Origin: Chrysopilus asiliformis
Lineage: Eukaryota; Arthropoda; Insecta; Diptera; Rhagionidae
Length of the DNA stretch: 64,000 bases
Assembly (NCBI GenBank): GCA_964034945.1
Contig: OZ035963.1
Location: forward strand, 43,795,090 to 43,859,089
Direction of reading: 5' to 3'
Shown piece by piece: positions 30,952 through 40,024 of this stretch (positions are counted from its first letter, which is position 1; every line of letters starts with the position of its first letter). The position numbers were made by a program, and so were the translations under genes. Under the pieces are notes generated by a model. The model was not told the origin of the DNA. It did not search any database and saw only the letters and a list, made by a program, of their open reading frames with translations.

Positions 30952-32785
30952 TCTTTAATCCGAATGGCATCCTGACATACTCAAATAATCCACCTGGGGT
31001 TATAAATGCTGTTTTCTTTATATCCTTCTCCGATACTAAAATCTGATGATACCCTTTAGCTAAGTCTAAAGAACTAAAATATTGAGCTTTCCCCAATTTG
31101 TCCAATATACTATCAATGTTGGGTAATGGATATTTATCATCTATTGTGATTTGGTTTAAACGTCTATAATCTACAACAATTCTATATTTCTGAATTCGAG
31201 AATTATCTTTTTTCTTTGTAATAACGATTATTGGTGAACTATATTTACTGTTGCTTTTCCTAATTATACCCTGTGATTCCATTTCTTTCATTTGTTTTTT
31301 AACCTCTTCTTCATGTTGCGGTGGATATCTATATAGTTTTGAATTTATTTGTTCATCGGTTGTCGTTTTAATTTCATGTACTATACTATTGGTATTGGTT
31401 AATTTATCTCCTTCCTTATAAAAAACTTTTTTGTATCGTTGTAATAAGTTCAAAATTAAAGTATATTCTTCCTGATTCAAATGATTTGATTCTATATTCA
31501 TTAAATCGTTTTCTTCTAACATTTTAACTTCTTCCTGAATTAGTTTATGTAAAAATGATATTTTTTCTTCATTTTTTAAAATAATTTCCTGATTTTGTAT
31601 GTCTATTAATTTTACGTTATGTTCAATCCAATCCATGCTTATTAGAAAATCATATGATTTATCTAAATTTATTTTTACCCATCTCATTCTAGCATTGCTT
31701 GGTTGTTTAAACTCTTCCGGATACTCTATTTTTACATGTTCCGTACATCTTCTTACTTCACCTTCAATAGTATTAATTTGAATTTTGTTTTCACTAATCT
31801 TTTCATATATGTTACTTTTTACATTCTTTGAATTTAATAAACTGATTGTCGAACCTGTATCTATCATAGCAATTCTTGAATTAATTGTATCTACCTTCAT
31901 TGGTTGTACCTGATTAGGGTTACTATTATTTTGATTTTGATTTCGCAACTGATTGTGAGGATTAAAATTTCTTCTGAACTGTCCAAACTCATGATTATTA
32001 GGATTATTATTTCGAAACTGTCTGGTATTATTTTGATGATTATTTCTGAACTGATCAGAGTTATTATATCTCTGACGAAAATATCCCGAATTATTATTAT
32101 GGTTTTGAAAATGTTGGTTTGGTCTGGTCACATTTTTTTGATGATATTTGTCTTTTAGATCTGTATTAGATTTATAAAATTTTAAATTGAATTGATCCTG
32201 CCCGATATATTTACTCATTATTCCCCTCATTTCTTCTAGGCTAAATTTATCATATAATTCGGCTGCTAAAGCCCCAGCTGTGATTTCTTTTATTTTTAGA
32301 ACCAAGACACTACTTAAATTATTAACAATTTGATTTTGAAACTCACTAAATATCGCACATTCAGATATATTCGTAGTAAATATTCTAATTTTATCCATCA
32401 AATCTAAAATAGAACTTACTTTTAATATGCTGATCTCCCTCATAATCTGCCCTTGATCCTTAGTTGGTTTATACTGTAGCTTTAATTTCTCCTTACATTC
32501 GTCCCAAGTAGCAGGAGGTGCTGTTTCCAGATAATTCTTTGCTGATCCCAGTATCTTTTCATTGTAAATGATGACATAAACTTGAGGTGCTTGTTGTCCA
32601 TATTCTGCAAGTGCTCTCTCTACCGATGTTATGAATGATGGTAAAGTTCCTGGTCTTCCTTCAAAAACTGGGAAGTATCGAAGTTCTTTTTCAGTTCGAC
32701 TTCTTAAAGATGGTTGTTGATTCTGTCTATTGAGTATTTCGGTCAGTACAGCCAAACATCGTTCAGTTACGTTCAATTCTGCCAT
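30935..32785 (-). CDS. gypsy-2 gag-protease-RT frame (616 residues)
   Basis: The longest ORF in the window. The first about 230 residues are a Gag-like domain (FEGRPGTLPSFITSVERAL, ATWDECKEKLKLQYKPTKD). Then comes an Asn-rich linker without a CCHC knuckle. A retropepsin motif follows (AMIDTGSTISLLN), then the RT with IPxxYxYPPQHEEE-like fingers, KYRIVVDYRRLNQITI, FSSLDLAKGYHQILV and VRMPFGLKNAPAF. It stops by frameshift just after motif B. The start ATG at 32785 lies about 135 bp downstream of the primer-binding site. Gag and Pol in one frame is typical of some gypsy groups. Confidence 0.88.
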   Translation of the reverse strand: MAELNVTERCLAVLTEILNRQNQQPSLRSRTEKELRYFPVFEGRPGTLPSFITSVERALAEYGQQAPQVYVIIYNEKILGSAKNYLETAPPATWDECKEKLKLQYKPTKDQGQIMREISILKVSSILDLMDKIRIFTTNISECAIFSEFQNQIVNNLSSVLVLKIKEITAGALAAELYDKFSLEEMRGIMSKYIGQDQFNLKFYKSNTDLKDKYHQKNVTRPNQHFQNHNNNSGYFRQRYNNSDQFRNNHQNNTRQFRNNNPNNHEFGQFRRNFNPHNQLRNQNQNNSNPNQVQPMKVDTINSRIAMIDTGSTISLLNSKNVKSNIYEKISENKIQINTIEGEVRRCTEHVKIEYPEEFKQPSNARMRWVKINLDKSYDFLISMDWIEHNVKLIDIQNQEIILKNEEKISFLHKLIQEEVKMLEENDLMNIESNHLNQEEYTLILNLLQRYKKVFYKEGDKLTNTNSIVHEIKTTTDEQINSKLYRYPPQHEEEVKKQMKEMESQGIIRKSNSKYSSPIIVITKKKDNSRIQKYRIVVDYRRLNQITIDDKYPLPNIDSILDKLGKAQYFSSLDLAKGYHQILVSEKDIKKTAFITPGGLFEYVRMPFGLKNAPAF

Positions 32786-32917
32786 CCTTCTGTGATTATC
32801 TATCCTTCTATAGCGATAATTTCTTCTCTCCAGATTGTACTAAATTGCACTTTGAACTACTTCGTTTCACACTTTTATTAATCCTTTTTTTCGTATCACT
32901 GGATCCTTTTTTCGTTT

Positions 32918-32938
32918 AGTATCCTACCAACTGCGCCA
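32918..32938 (-). other. gypsy-2 primer-binding site
   Basis: On the minus strand TGGCGCAGTTGGTAGGATAC follows the 5' LTR directly. The TGGCGC start is that of tRNA-primed gypsy-type elements; the exact tRNA is not verified. Confidence 0.65.
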
Positions 32939-32940
32939 TT

Positions 32941-33259
32941 TATATTTTTATACTGGAGATTTGAATTAAAACACACAAGATAGGATTTTCTTTAATCACT
33001 TTTTATTCACTTAACTTTACAGCAAATACTGACACGATTTACTGACTTCTGCCCAGTCATCTTAATCACTTTTTATATTCATGTACATGTTTATCTTATT
33101 TCTATATTTTGTTTATTAAACTTAGTTTTAAGATTGGTGACGATGCTTCAGGTGCATCTGATTCACCATGACAGTGGTTTATTGTTAATGTTTATTTTAT
33201 TGGAATCTGTCACCTCCAATGAGTCAGGTCCATTGTCATCAGGATTCGTATATATAACT
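32941..33259 (-). repeat. gypsy-2 5' LTR
   Basis: About 319 bp, from AGTTATATATACG at 33259 to the primer-binding site. The U3 half matches the 3' LTR closely, with a few substitutions and a 6-bp insertion; the U5 half does not. Confidence 0.75.
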
Positions 33260-33379
33260 TGCGTGTATTTTCGGTGTGGGAAAAAGGAACACTTTGCTAA
33301 CAAATGTCCTCATGTAAATGCTATTTGTAATTTATGTAAAACAAAACGTCATTTGTGTGAAAATGTGCATGAAGGCTAA
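33260..33379 (+). pseudogene. gypsy-1 gag C-terminus (zinc knuckles)
   Basis: Immediately after gypsy-2 the plus strand reads CVYFRCGKKEHFANKCPHVN followed by AICNLCKTKRHLCENVH. This is the pair of CCHC/CCHC-like knuckles at the end of a Mag-like Gag, which bind genomic RNA. It fits the gag fragments ending at 18702, over 14 kb upstream, which suggests the intervening LINE and gypsy-2 were inserted into this gag. Confidence 0.75.
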
Positions 33380-33455
33380 TAAAATGAAAGTGGAAACAAA
33401 TCAGCTTGAATTGGCGGATTCGTGTGTGAGTGAAATTTTCAATATTGGTTGAAAA

Positions 33456-33929
33456 TTGAATAGAGCCAAATATTGGTGCAAATTGAAAGTTAACAATTAC
33501 GAGCTGAAATTTGAAATTGATACGGGTTCACCAATTACGGTAATTAGTTTAGCAGATGCAAAAAAATCTTTCGGAAATTCGATTATTAAACAAACCGATG
33601 TCGATTTAGTGAGTTACTGTGGAAATAGACTGGATTGTGTAGGCATCATTTATGTAAATGTGTCAGCAGACGAGGAGTCTCACAAAAACTTGCGTATTTA
33701 CATTGTGCGCTCGACGCGAAATTCCCTGCTGGGCCGAGAGTGGATGTCGAAAATTAAATTGGATTGGTCCGCCATTTTGCAAAGAAAAAGTGAGTCAGTA
33801 TTGCAATTAAGGCAGGTTTCGGCGGTAAATAATATCGAGGGACAATTAAAGTCATTGGTGAATAATTCGATCGATTGTTTTCCAATAATATGGGAAAAAT
33901 CTCGGGAGTGCAAGCGCGCTTATATTTAA
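33456..33929 (+). pseudogene. gypsy-1 protease region
   Basis: The 157-residue frame contains KFEIDTGSPITVISLADA, the retropepsin active site, and LLGREWMSKIKLDW, the family LG..W motif before the RT. It ends in a frameshift at the start of the RT (33875-33929). It processes Gag-Pol in intact elements. Confidence 0.85.
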
Positions 33930-34704
33930 AAGAAAATGCGGTACCGGTGTTTTTCAAACCGCATCGTGTTGCATTTCCACTTAAAAAAGCGGTAGAAAAT
34001 GAATTAAACAAATTAGTGGCTGATGATATTTTCGAGAAAGTGGATGACAGCGAATGGGCATCACCGTTGGTTACTGTGCAGAAAAAAATGATCAAGTGCG
34101 ATTGTGCGGGGACTATAAGAGAACAATTAACCCATGTTTGTTAGTGGACGAATATCCATTGCCATCTATCGATGATTTGTTTTCGTCTATGGCAGGCGGA
34201 ATTTTTTTTTCAAAAATCGATTTGCCCAAGGCGTATTTGCAGTTGGAAGTTCACCCGGATGATCGGTATTTGTTGACATTAAATACTCACAAGGGTCTCT
34301 ACTGTTCTAAACGGTTGGTGTTTGGAGTATCATCGGCGCCTGCGAAATTCCAGAAAATTATGGAACAAGTGCTGAGTGGGATCCCAAGTGTGGCTGTATT
34401 ATTGGATGACATAAGAATTACAGCAGAGAACGATGAGGAACACTTGCGCTGGTTGGAAGCTGTTTTGGAACGTCTAAACAGGTATGACATGCGTGTGAAT
34501 TTTGAAAAAACGGAATTCATGCAAGAAAAGATTGAGTATTGCGGTTACGTCATTGATCAGTATGGCATACATAAAATGCGAAACAAAATTGAGGCTATTG
34601 AGAATATGAAGCGGCCAATCAACAAGGATGAAGTGCGTGCATTTATGAGTCTCCTAAATTACTACGGACGGTTTGTTCCAAATTTAAGCTCACTAGTAGA
34701 GTAA
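33875..34704 (+). pseudogene. gypsy-1 reverse transcriptase (two frames)
   Basis: The first frame (to about 34100) has AVPVFFKPHRVAFPLKK and EWASPLVTVQKK. A one-base shift moves it to the second frame with CGDYKRTINP, YPLPSIDDLFSSMAGG, FSKIDLPKAYLQLEV, LVFGVSSAPAKFQK and VAVLLDDIRITAEN (LLDD at the active site). It ends with MSLLNYYGRFVPNLS at 34704. RNase H and integrase do not follow, so the 3' part is deleted or displaced. Closest to the Mag-type Ty3/gypsy lineage. Confidence 0.85.
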
Positions 34705-35221
34705 GTTCGGGTATTGTGGTATAGGCGGGTAACCATCATTTCTCGCATATGAGATGTCGCATCGCAAGATCAAGCATACAAAACTGTTTTTTGTGGAATT
34801 CTGCAACCATTGTTGGTGTAGACAAGTCCATGTTTTATCAGGTTATATCGTAATTTTCTTAAAGACGTTTAGAGGGCAATCAAAATTTAATTGTCTACAC
34901 TTTCAAAGTGAATTTTGACGTGGATACGTCTTGGATTTTGGTCATCCACCTTGCTGCCATGATAACAAATTTGCAATCGATGAAACTCGATAGTTTGTGG
35001 TGACATCCGAAGAGAAACTGTGTTATAAGATCCGGCCTACATTAAAGCATTGTTTAGGGTATTTTGTTATGTTAAACTATGTTCAATTATCTTTTTAAGA
35101 AGCAAAATCTAAATTTTCACTGCCGCTGTTATGCTGTGTTTGCTGCTTGTAGTACAGATTTCACATTTATATTCTTTTTATGCTTCTCCTTTATGTGTAT
35201 TGAATCTGATGTTTTGAAAGT
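34705..35221. other. unassigned interval after gypsy-1
   Basis: No ORF or known element is recognised. It starts right after the truncated gypsy-1 RT and ends at the composite repeat. It may contain remains of a gypsy-1 LTR, but no matching copy exists in the window to show this. Confidence 0.4.
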
Positions 35222-36114
35222 CATGTTATTTCGTTCTTTTCACTCTGAAAAATGTCGCTCTTAACGGCAAAATCGTTTGCTGTGGTTTCCGACTCTCGTT
35301 CTTGGGAACGAAAATGATTTCTATTTAAGTTTTCGCTTCTTGTTCAAAGCGGTTTGTGGGTCTCGCATAAAAATGGATGAAAGCCTCGAGCGATGGCTGT
35401 TGGGTATGATGCACACACACATATAAGTATGCATTTTACTAGTGAGAGAACGATATTTCGCTCCCAGCATTATAGTTCTGTTCAGGGTTGTGACTTTTGA
35501 TTTTCGAAATCGTAGTAAATCGGCCGAAAAATAGTAGTAGAATCGATGAAATAGTAGTAAATTTATGTAAAACCTTCGTCATTATATATATATAACTAAT
35601 TTGAACGAAAGACTAGAAATGGGAGCGTTTTGAACACCGTATGTATGATATTTACTTCATACTTCTCTTATCATAAACCAATTACTTATACATAAAATTA
35701 TTATATAAAATTATTATTATAAATAAAATTATTATATTATAAAATTATGAAACCGAATATCTCAAAAACGGTGCATCTTATCAAAGAAGTGCAAGAACAA
35801 AAGTTATTTAGGATATGATTCTACATAAAACTCCCATACATCAAAATCCGATTGGAATAAATTAAAAAAAATCTAATTAGAAAGTTTGACTTCAAACTGG
35901 AATTTTGATACAACTGTTCGCCGTTCACTTAAATCACCATACGGATTTTCAATAATTGCGAGATTGACAATTATAGCTTTTGTTATGTTTTAAATAAAAA
36001 TTTGTTTTCTTAATTTCCTTTTCACTAAAATTTCTTACTTAAATATCTATTGGCGATCGTTGTAGGCGGATCCACGTCTTCTGGCCGTCTCTACGAGACA
36101 GACACCTTGCTTTT
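35222..36114 (+). mobile_element. composite repeat, copy 1
   Basis: This 0.89-kb unit starts ATGTTATTTCGTTCTTTTC and ends CGAGACAGACACCTTGCTTTT. It recurs at 51011-51890 and inverted at 58084-59850. A 3' DINE-like fragment (about 35752-35990) lies inside all copies at the same place, so it is part of the unit. Here its right end is joined to a Penelope GIY-YIG fragment. No ORF is supported. Confidence 0.7.
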
Positions 36115-36487
36115 TCTTGTTCTCTTTAAGTCGTTTATGTGGTTGCCAATTCTTTTTTCCAAATGTTGCTTGGTTTGTCCAACATAGTTTAGGTTGCACT
36201 TTATGTTATTTTCTCTGTTTCCTTTGCATGGAATTTTATAAATGACATTTGTTTGTTTTAATTTAGGTATAGGGTCTTTTAATTTACTATATATATCGCG
36301 TAATGTTGTTTTGTTTCTGTATGCTAACATTGTATTTTTTTAATGTTTTAGTTATTCTTTCTGTAACACCTTTGACATAAGTTATGCTCCTATAGATATA
36401 GGTGTGATTATTTTTATCAATTGGTGTAAGTGGGGTTTTGTCGTTGTTGCTTCTAGTTCTTTGCAATTTGTTAATTAGTTTTACTTT
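36115..36487 (-). pseudogene. Penelope-like element 2 (PLE2), GIY-YIG endonuclease fragment
   Basis: Minus-strand translation gives ITYVKGVTERITKTL, then after a one-base shift AYRNKTTLRDIYSKLKDPI, NVIYKIPCKGN and LNYVGQTKQHLEKRIGNHIN. This is the linker and the GIY-YIG nuclease of a Penelope-like element. It is truncated at 36114 by the composite repeat and at 36487 by a strand switch to PLE 3'-end sequence. Confidence 0.8.
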
Positions 36488-36965
36488 CTGACGATGACGA
36501 ACACAACGATGACAACAAACGAATACGATACTGAGACTGAGTGAACACTACTAAGAAAGAAAACTGTTATTGTGCTCACTGTGATTTAAGCAATCAGCTG
36601 TTGCAAAAATATTTTTTATTTCAATTAGCCATATTGTGACGTCGTGTTTAATTTATTATCATTGTTTATTTATTTTCATTGTCATTGATTTGTTTTTTGG
36701 TTTAAGTTTACAACGTTCTTAATGTTTTTATTTTTATTGACCTACGAACAAAAGTGTTCAAGACTTTTGACACCAGCAATAGCATAAATACGACATGCAA
36801 TTTTTCAATAAATAATTTGTAAGTGCCATTAGATTAAAGTAATAACAAACATTATAGTTTTTACACTTTGTGATTTTTATTGTACTTAGACATAAGGCTC
36901 CTGAAGATGGTCACCATCGTGACCGAAACGTTGAGCAGTTTAGAATAAAACTACAAAAGAAAAAT
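36488..36965 (+). mobile_element. PLE2 terminal region in opposite orientation
   Basis: Non-coding plus-strand DNA ends in a hammerhead-like motif, GTTGAGCAGTTTAGAATAAA and a short A-rich end, as PLE1 does after its coding region. Its orientation is opposite to the adjacent GIY-YIG fragment, so the copy has an inverted junction at about 36487. Confidence 0.6.
36896..36938 (+). ncRNA. hammerhead-like ribozyme motif in PLE2
   Basis: CTGAAGA (36901-36907), a stem GGTCAC/GTGACC with loop CATC, and GAAACGTT (36924-36931) form the hammerhead core order with one unpaired base before stem II. Activity unproven. Confidence 0.55.
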
Positions 36966-37189
36966 TGATGCTTTTTATTCAACACCTCTTAAAGCTAAAT
37001 TTGGACCGATTAGCCTGTCGAACACACCATAAATACATAAATACGGTCGATTTACATTAAAATACTGAAATATATTTTTCTAATATATGTATATATAGTG
37101 GGCGAATTAATCTCTTAGAAATGTATTTATAAAATATTTAGGTTATTCAGAAACATTTAGTTCAATTTTCGGTGGTAAAGTGGCTGGTT

Positions 37190-37855
37190 TCCGTTTTTAA
37201 AAGCTCTGTAAGTATAACGAAAGGTCCTGTAAGGATAACGTGAGTATCTTTTCCGTTAAAATTTTCCAGAAAATACCCTCGTTTGGGGTTTTTGGGGTCG
37301 CTGAATCCAATCCAGACGTCAAAAAGTTTGTAAGGATAACGGAAAGTCCTGTAAGGATATCGTGATTATCTTTTTCTTAAATTTTCTGGAAAAAATCTCA
37401 TCTGGGGGTTTTTGGGATCGCTGAATGCGATTCTGCAATTAAGATGTTAAATAGGATAATGTGATTATCCTCTTTCTTAAATTTTCCAATTCTGATATTA
37501 AGAAATCTGTGAGGATAATGGAAGGTACTGTAAGGATACGTGATTCTTCTTTTTTCAAATTTTCCGAAAAAAAATCTCATTTGGGGGTTTTGAGGTCACT
37601 GAATCCGATTCTAATATTAAAAAGTATGCATGGATAACATAAGGTCCTGTAAGGATTAGCTGATTATTATTTTCCTTCAATTTTCCGGGAAAAATTTCAG
37701 TTGGGGGTTTTTGGTGTGGCTGAATCCGATTTTGATGTTAAGAAGTCCGTAAAGATAAGAGAAGGATAACGTCCGTTTTCTCAAAATTAAAATATTAAAA
37801 AGTCTGTAAGGATAACGGAAGGCCCTGTAAAGATAACGTAGTTATCCTTTTCCTT
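37190..37855 (-). repeat. degenerate copies of the 121-bp satellite
   Basis: About five diverged units with GGTCCTGTAAGGATAACG, GGGGGTTTTTGGGGTCGCTG and TTTTCCGGAAAAA-like segments are the reverse complement of the array at 22-23.9 kb. They lie about 200 bp from exon 1 of the alkaline phosphatase, in intron 1. Confidence 0.75.
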
Positions 37856-37973
37856 CCAAAGTGGAATCTTGATACTGCAAAGTAGAATTTTGATACAACT
37901 GTTCGCCGTTCACTTAAACTTCGTACAATGCCATATTGCCAGATTGGCAATTATGGCTTTTGTTATGTTTTTA
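37855..37973 (+). mobile_element. DINE/Helentron-like 3' tail
   Basis: Only the last about 120 bp of the family, from TTCCAAAGTGGAATCTTGAT to the hairpin and GGCTTTTGTTATG. The satellite directly precedes it. Confidence 0.6.
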
Positions 37974-38055
37974 AATTTGCGGAAGGTCTCTTGTAATTTT
38001 ATAGAATTTTTTGAGAAAAATATATAATTTCTTTTACGTATTTTATCATATTTAC

Positions 38056-38526
38056 CTTAAGTAATCCCATGTGAGGAAATTTTTCCCATGTTAAAAGGCC
38101 CTCTTCCTTATATTTATAAATTCTGGTCGCTGTAACTGTGTTGGGACCCATTCCATCGCCCACAAATAAAATAACATTCTTAGCACGTCTTGAATTTATG
38201 TTCACTCGAAGTGCAGTTTTTAATTCTTCGAGTCCTTTATCAAACCAATTTGATTGTTCTTTGGGCAACTTTTTGTTCCAAAATTTAATGGAATTTTCAA
38301 TGTTGTTATTTATTTCGTATCCTGCTAAAAGCCCAATACATGTCACAGTGGTTAAAACGGCAGCAAGAAGAACAACCCCTACAAATATCTTAGACGAAAC
38401 AAATTTTATAAGTTTCTTTCCATTACTTTGAAGTTTTCCATTTTCGGCTATGTTCAATTCAGTTGGATCAATCGTTTCTATGTCTTCCTCAATGTCGTAT
38501 GATTTGTTGTTTGTGCTGTACGGCAT
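38056..38526 (-). CDS. alkaline phosphatase, exon 1 (membrane anchor and N-terminus)
   Basis: The ATG at 38526 opens a 157-codon exon. Residues 1-40 are an acidic, signal-less tail, and residues about 46-68 (IFVGVVLLAAVLTTVTCIGL) are a hydrophobic helix followed by an extracellular stem. FWNKKLPKEQSNWFDKGLEE and NVILFVGDGMGPNTVTATR are family blocks; Asp124 in GDGMG is the first metal-binding Asp. The exon ends HMGLLK with donor GTAAATATG, phase 0. This layout predicts a type II membrane protein; many insect alkaline phosphatases instead begin with a signal peptide. A TATA-like region upstream is not distinctive. Enzyme: hydrolysis of phosphate monoesters at alkaline pH, extracellular. Confidence 0.92.
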
Positions 38527-38610
38527 TTTCAGTTTTTCTAAGCTTCACAAATCTATCGTGTATAATGATTATATAATCGTGTATATAATTATTATATTTA
38601 AAAAAAATAT

Positions 38611-38713
38611 ATATATAAAATTACATTTTCTCTGTTCATTCCTAATCAAGATAGCTTTCAATAAACATCTATTTTTCTGTTTTTGCCTGTTTTAATTAAT
38701 TCTATAATATAAA
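38611..38713 (+). repeat. copia 5' LTR, 3' remnant
   Basis: ATAAAATTACATTTTCTCTG through TCTATAATATAAAA matches the LTR at 53701-54340. The first about 40 bp of the LTR are missing. It lies about 85 bp upstream of the alkaline phosphatase start codon. Confidence 0.75.
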
Positions 38714-38718
38714 AGGCT

Positions 38719-39086
38719 ATGGGCGAATTCAAAGAGTTTTCTTGTGGTGTTCCGCAATTTAATGGTAGTGGATTTGATGAATCGCAATTTCGAGTGAAAA
38801 TAAATCTTGATTCAGCCAATTTGTTGGACGTTCTAACCGGCGCTTAACCACAAGAAGCAGGAGCAATAGCAGATTTTTTGAAGAGAGACAAGAAAGCTAA
38901 GGAACGAATTGTAAGTTTTATTCATTCAGATTATTTAAGTTATGTTTGGGAAAAGGACACTGCAAATGAAATGTGGCAGAGCCTTCAAGAATCATTTGCT
39001 GAAAAATCAATCACCAATCAATTGATATTACGAAAGGAGTTCATAACATTGAAGATGAAAAATGAATATTCCGTGGTTTCACATTG
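38719..39086 (+). pseudogene. copia gag
   Basis: ATG at 38719 gives GEFKEFSCGVPQFNGSGFDE, then an in-frame TAA at 38845, then LKRDKKAKERIVSFIHSDYL, TANEMWQSLQESFAEKS and ILRKEFITLKMKNEYSV. These are the UBN2-type Gag blocks of Ty1/copia elements. A stop replaces the normal continuation near 39085. The element continues in pieces to 54.3 kb. Confidence 0.85.
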
Positions 39087-39206
39087 ACTGTGCTTCGAGA
39101 AATTGAAGTTAGCTGGTGGTAACTCTTGAAGAAAGTGACTTGTTAGCACAACTCTACTCTTGGTGCTACTCTTGAAGAAAGTGACTTGTTTTCTAACACT
39201 ACCCAG

Positions 39207-39650
39207 TGAACAAAAAATGTCTTATTAAGGCATTATAAAGGCATTATCTTAATGCATTATCTTTACCTTATTGTTGCCTTATTTTTGTATAGGCCATTTC
39301 CGCTTATATAAGGCCTTACAACTAAGGCAACATTAATAGTAGATGTTTTTGCCCCGGTGATGGCGCAGATTGCTTAGATGGTAAAAATTTCTTTATTAAA
39401 ACGGTCTTTAAGCCTTAATCTATTACTTTTTCTATAAAAATATTTACCGAGTCGTTTAAATTCTCCTGATAGCCAACACAAAACTTCAACAAAAAATAGC
39501 TTTTTTAGTTCAATTTTCCAACACACGCATAAAAGGCGCGTTTTTCCTGAGATGAACTTCCATCTCATTTTAATTTGGAGGCTTTTATATTATTTGTCTC
39601 ATGTCTTAAAGACACCTTAGCGATAATGCCTTAATAATTTTTCACTGGGT
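39207..39650. mobile_element. TA-flanked MITE in copia gag
   Basis: The ends CCCAGTGAACAAAAAATG and, inverted, CCCAGTGAAAAATTATTAAG are flanked by TA. The interior repeats AAGGCATTAT. A related half-end (ACCCAGTGAAAGGTGTCTTC) follows at 39678, so a second relative may abut it. Confidence 0.6.
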
Positions 39651-39894
39651 ACCTAAAAAATTTGATCCATTGGTAACCCAGTGAAAGGTGTCTTCAAGAC
39701 GTCTTTAAAGACGTCTTCAATACCAGTCTTGAAGACAAAGTAAAGACACTCGCAAGACCAACGCCCAGAGCATATCTATGTCTATCTTAAAGACATGTCT
39801 GAAGAGGTTTATATGAAATTGAGATCGATGTAAATCAATCCCGAAGTAATTTGTGTGTCGCGGATGAAAGTGTTTTAGGCATCGTCGTCTACGA

Positions 39895-40020
39895 CATATT
39901 GGACAGAATGGTTTAATGATTATTAAAAAACAAAAATTATTATGCTCTACTCAATCAACAATAAAACCAATTGATTTTTGTGATGCCTGTGTTCAAGGAA
40001 AGCAGACAAAAAATCCGTTT
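39895..40020 (+). pseudogene. copia GAG-pre-integrase domain fragment
   Basis: The translation ends IKPIDFCDACVQGKQTKNPF, the CxxCxxGKQ motif that marks the zinc-binding domain before the copia integrase. The chain then degenerates in repeat-derived sequence. The catalytic core continues at 43138. Confidence 0.75.
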
Positions 40021-40024
40021 TCTG

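Larger units (their letters stand above)
26662..32940 (-). mobile_element. gypsy-2 internal region (Ty3/gypsy LTR retrotransposon)
   Basis: Minus-strand order is PBS, gag, protease, RT, RNase H, integrase, polypurine tract, 3' LTR. It is interrupted by a TA-flanked MITE (28776-29818) and the mariner foldback (26874-27458). No env-like ORF was seen. Frameshifts and gaps show it is no longer intact. Confidence 0.85.
4354..38055 (-). other. intron 1 of the alkaline phosphatase gene (about 33.7 kb)
   Basis: The donor GTAAATATG follows Lys157 of exon 1 and the acceptor TTTTAG precedes exon 2. Both are phase 0, and the join matches the family (HMGLLK then TYCADKQ). Everything between is transposable elements and repeats, listed separately. 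The other visible introns are 57 bp, 93 bp and 2.8 kb. That the two parts belong to one transcript is inferred from phase and family alignment. Confidence 0.85.
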
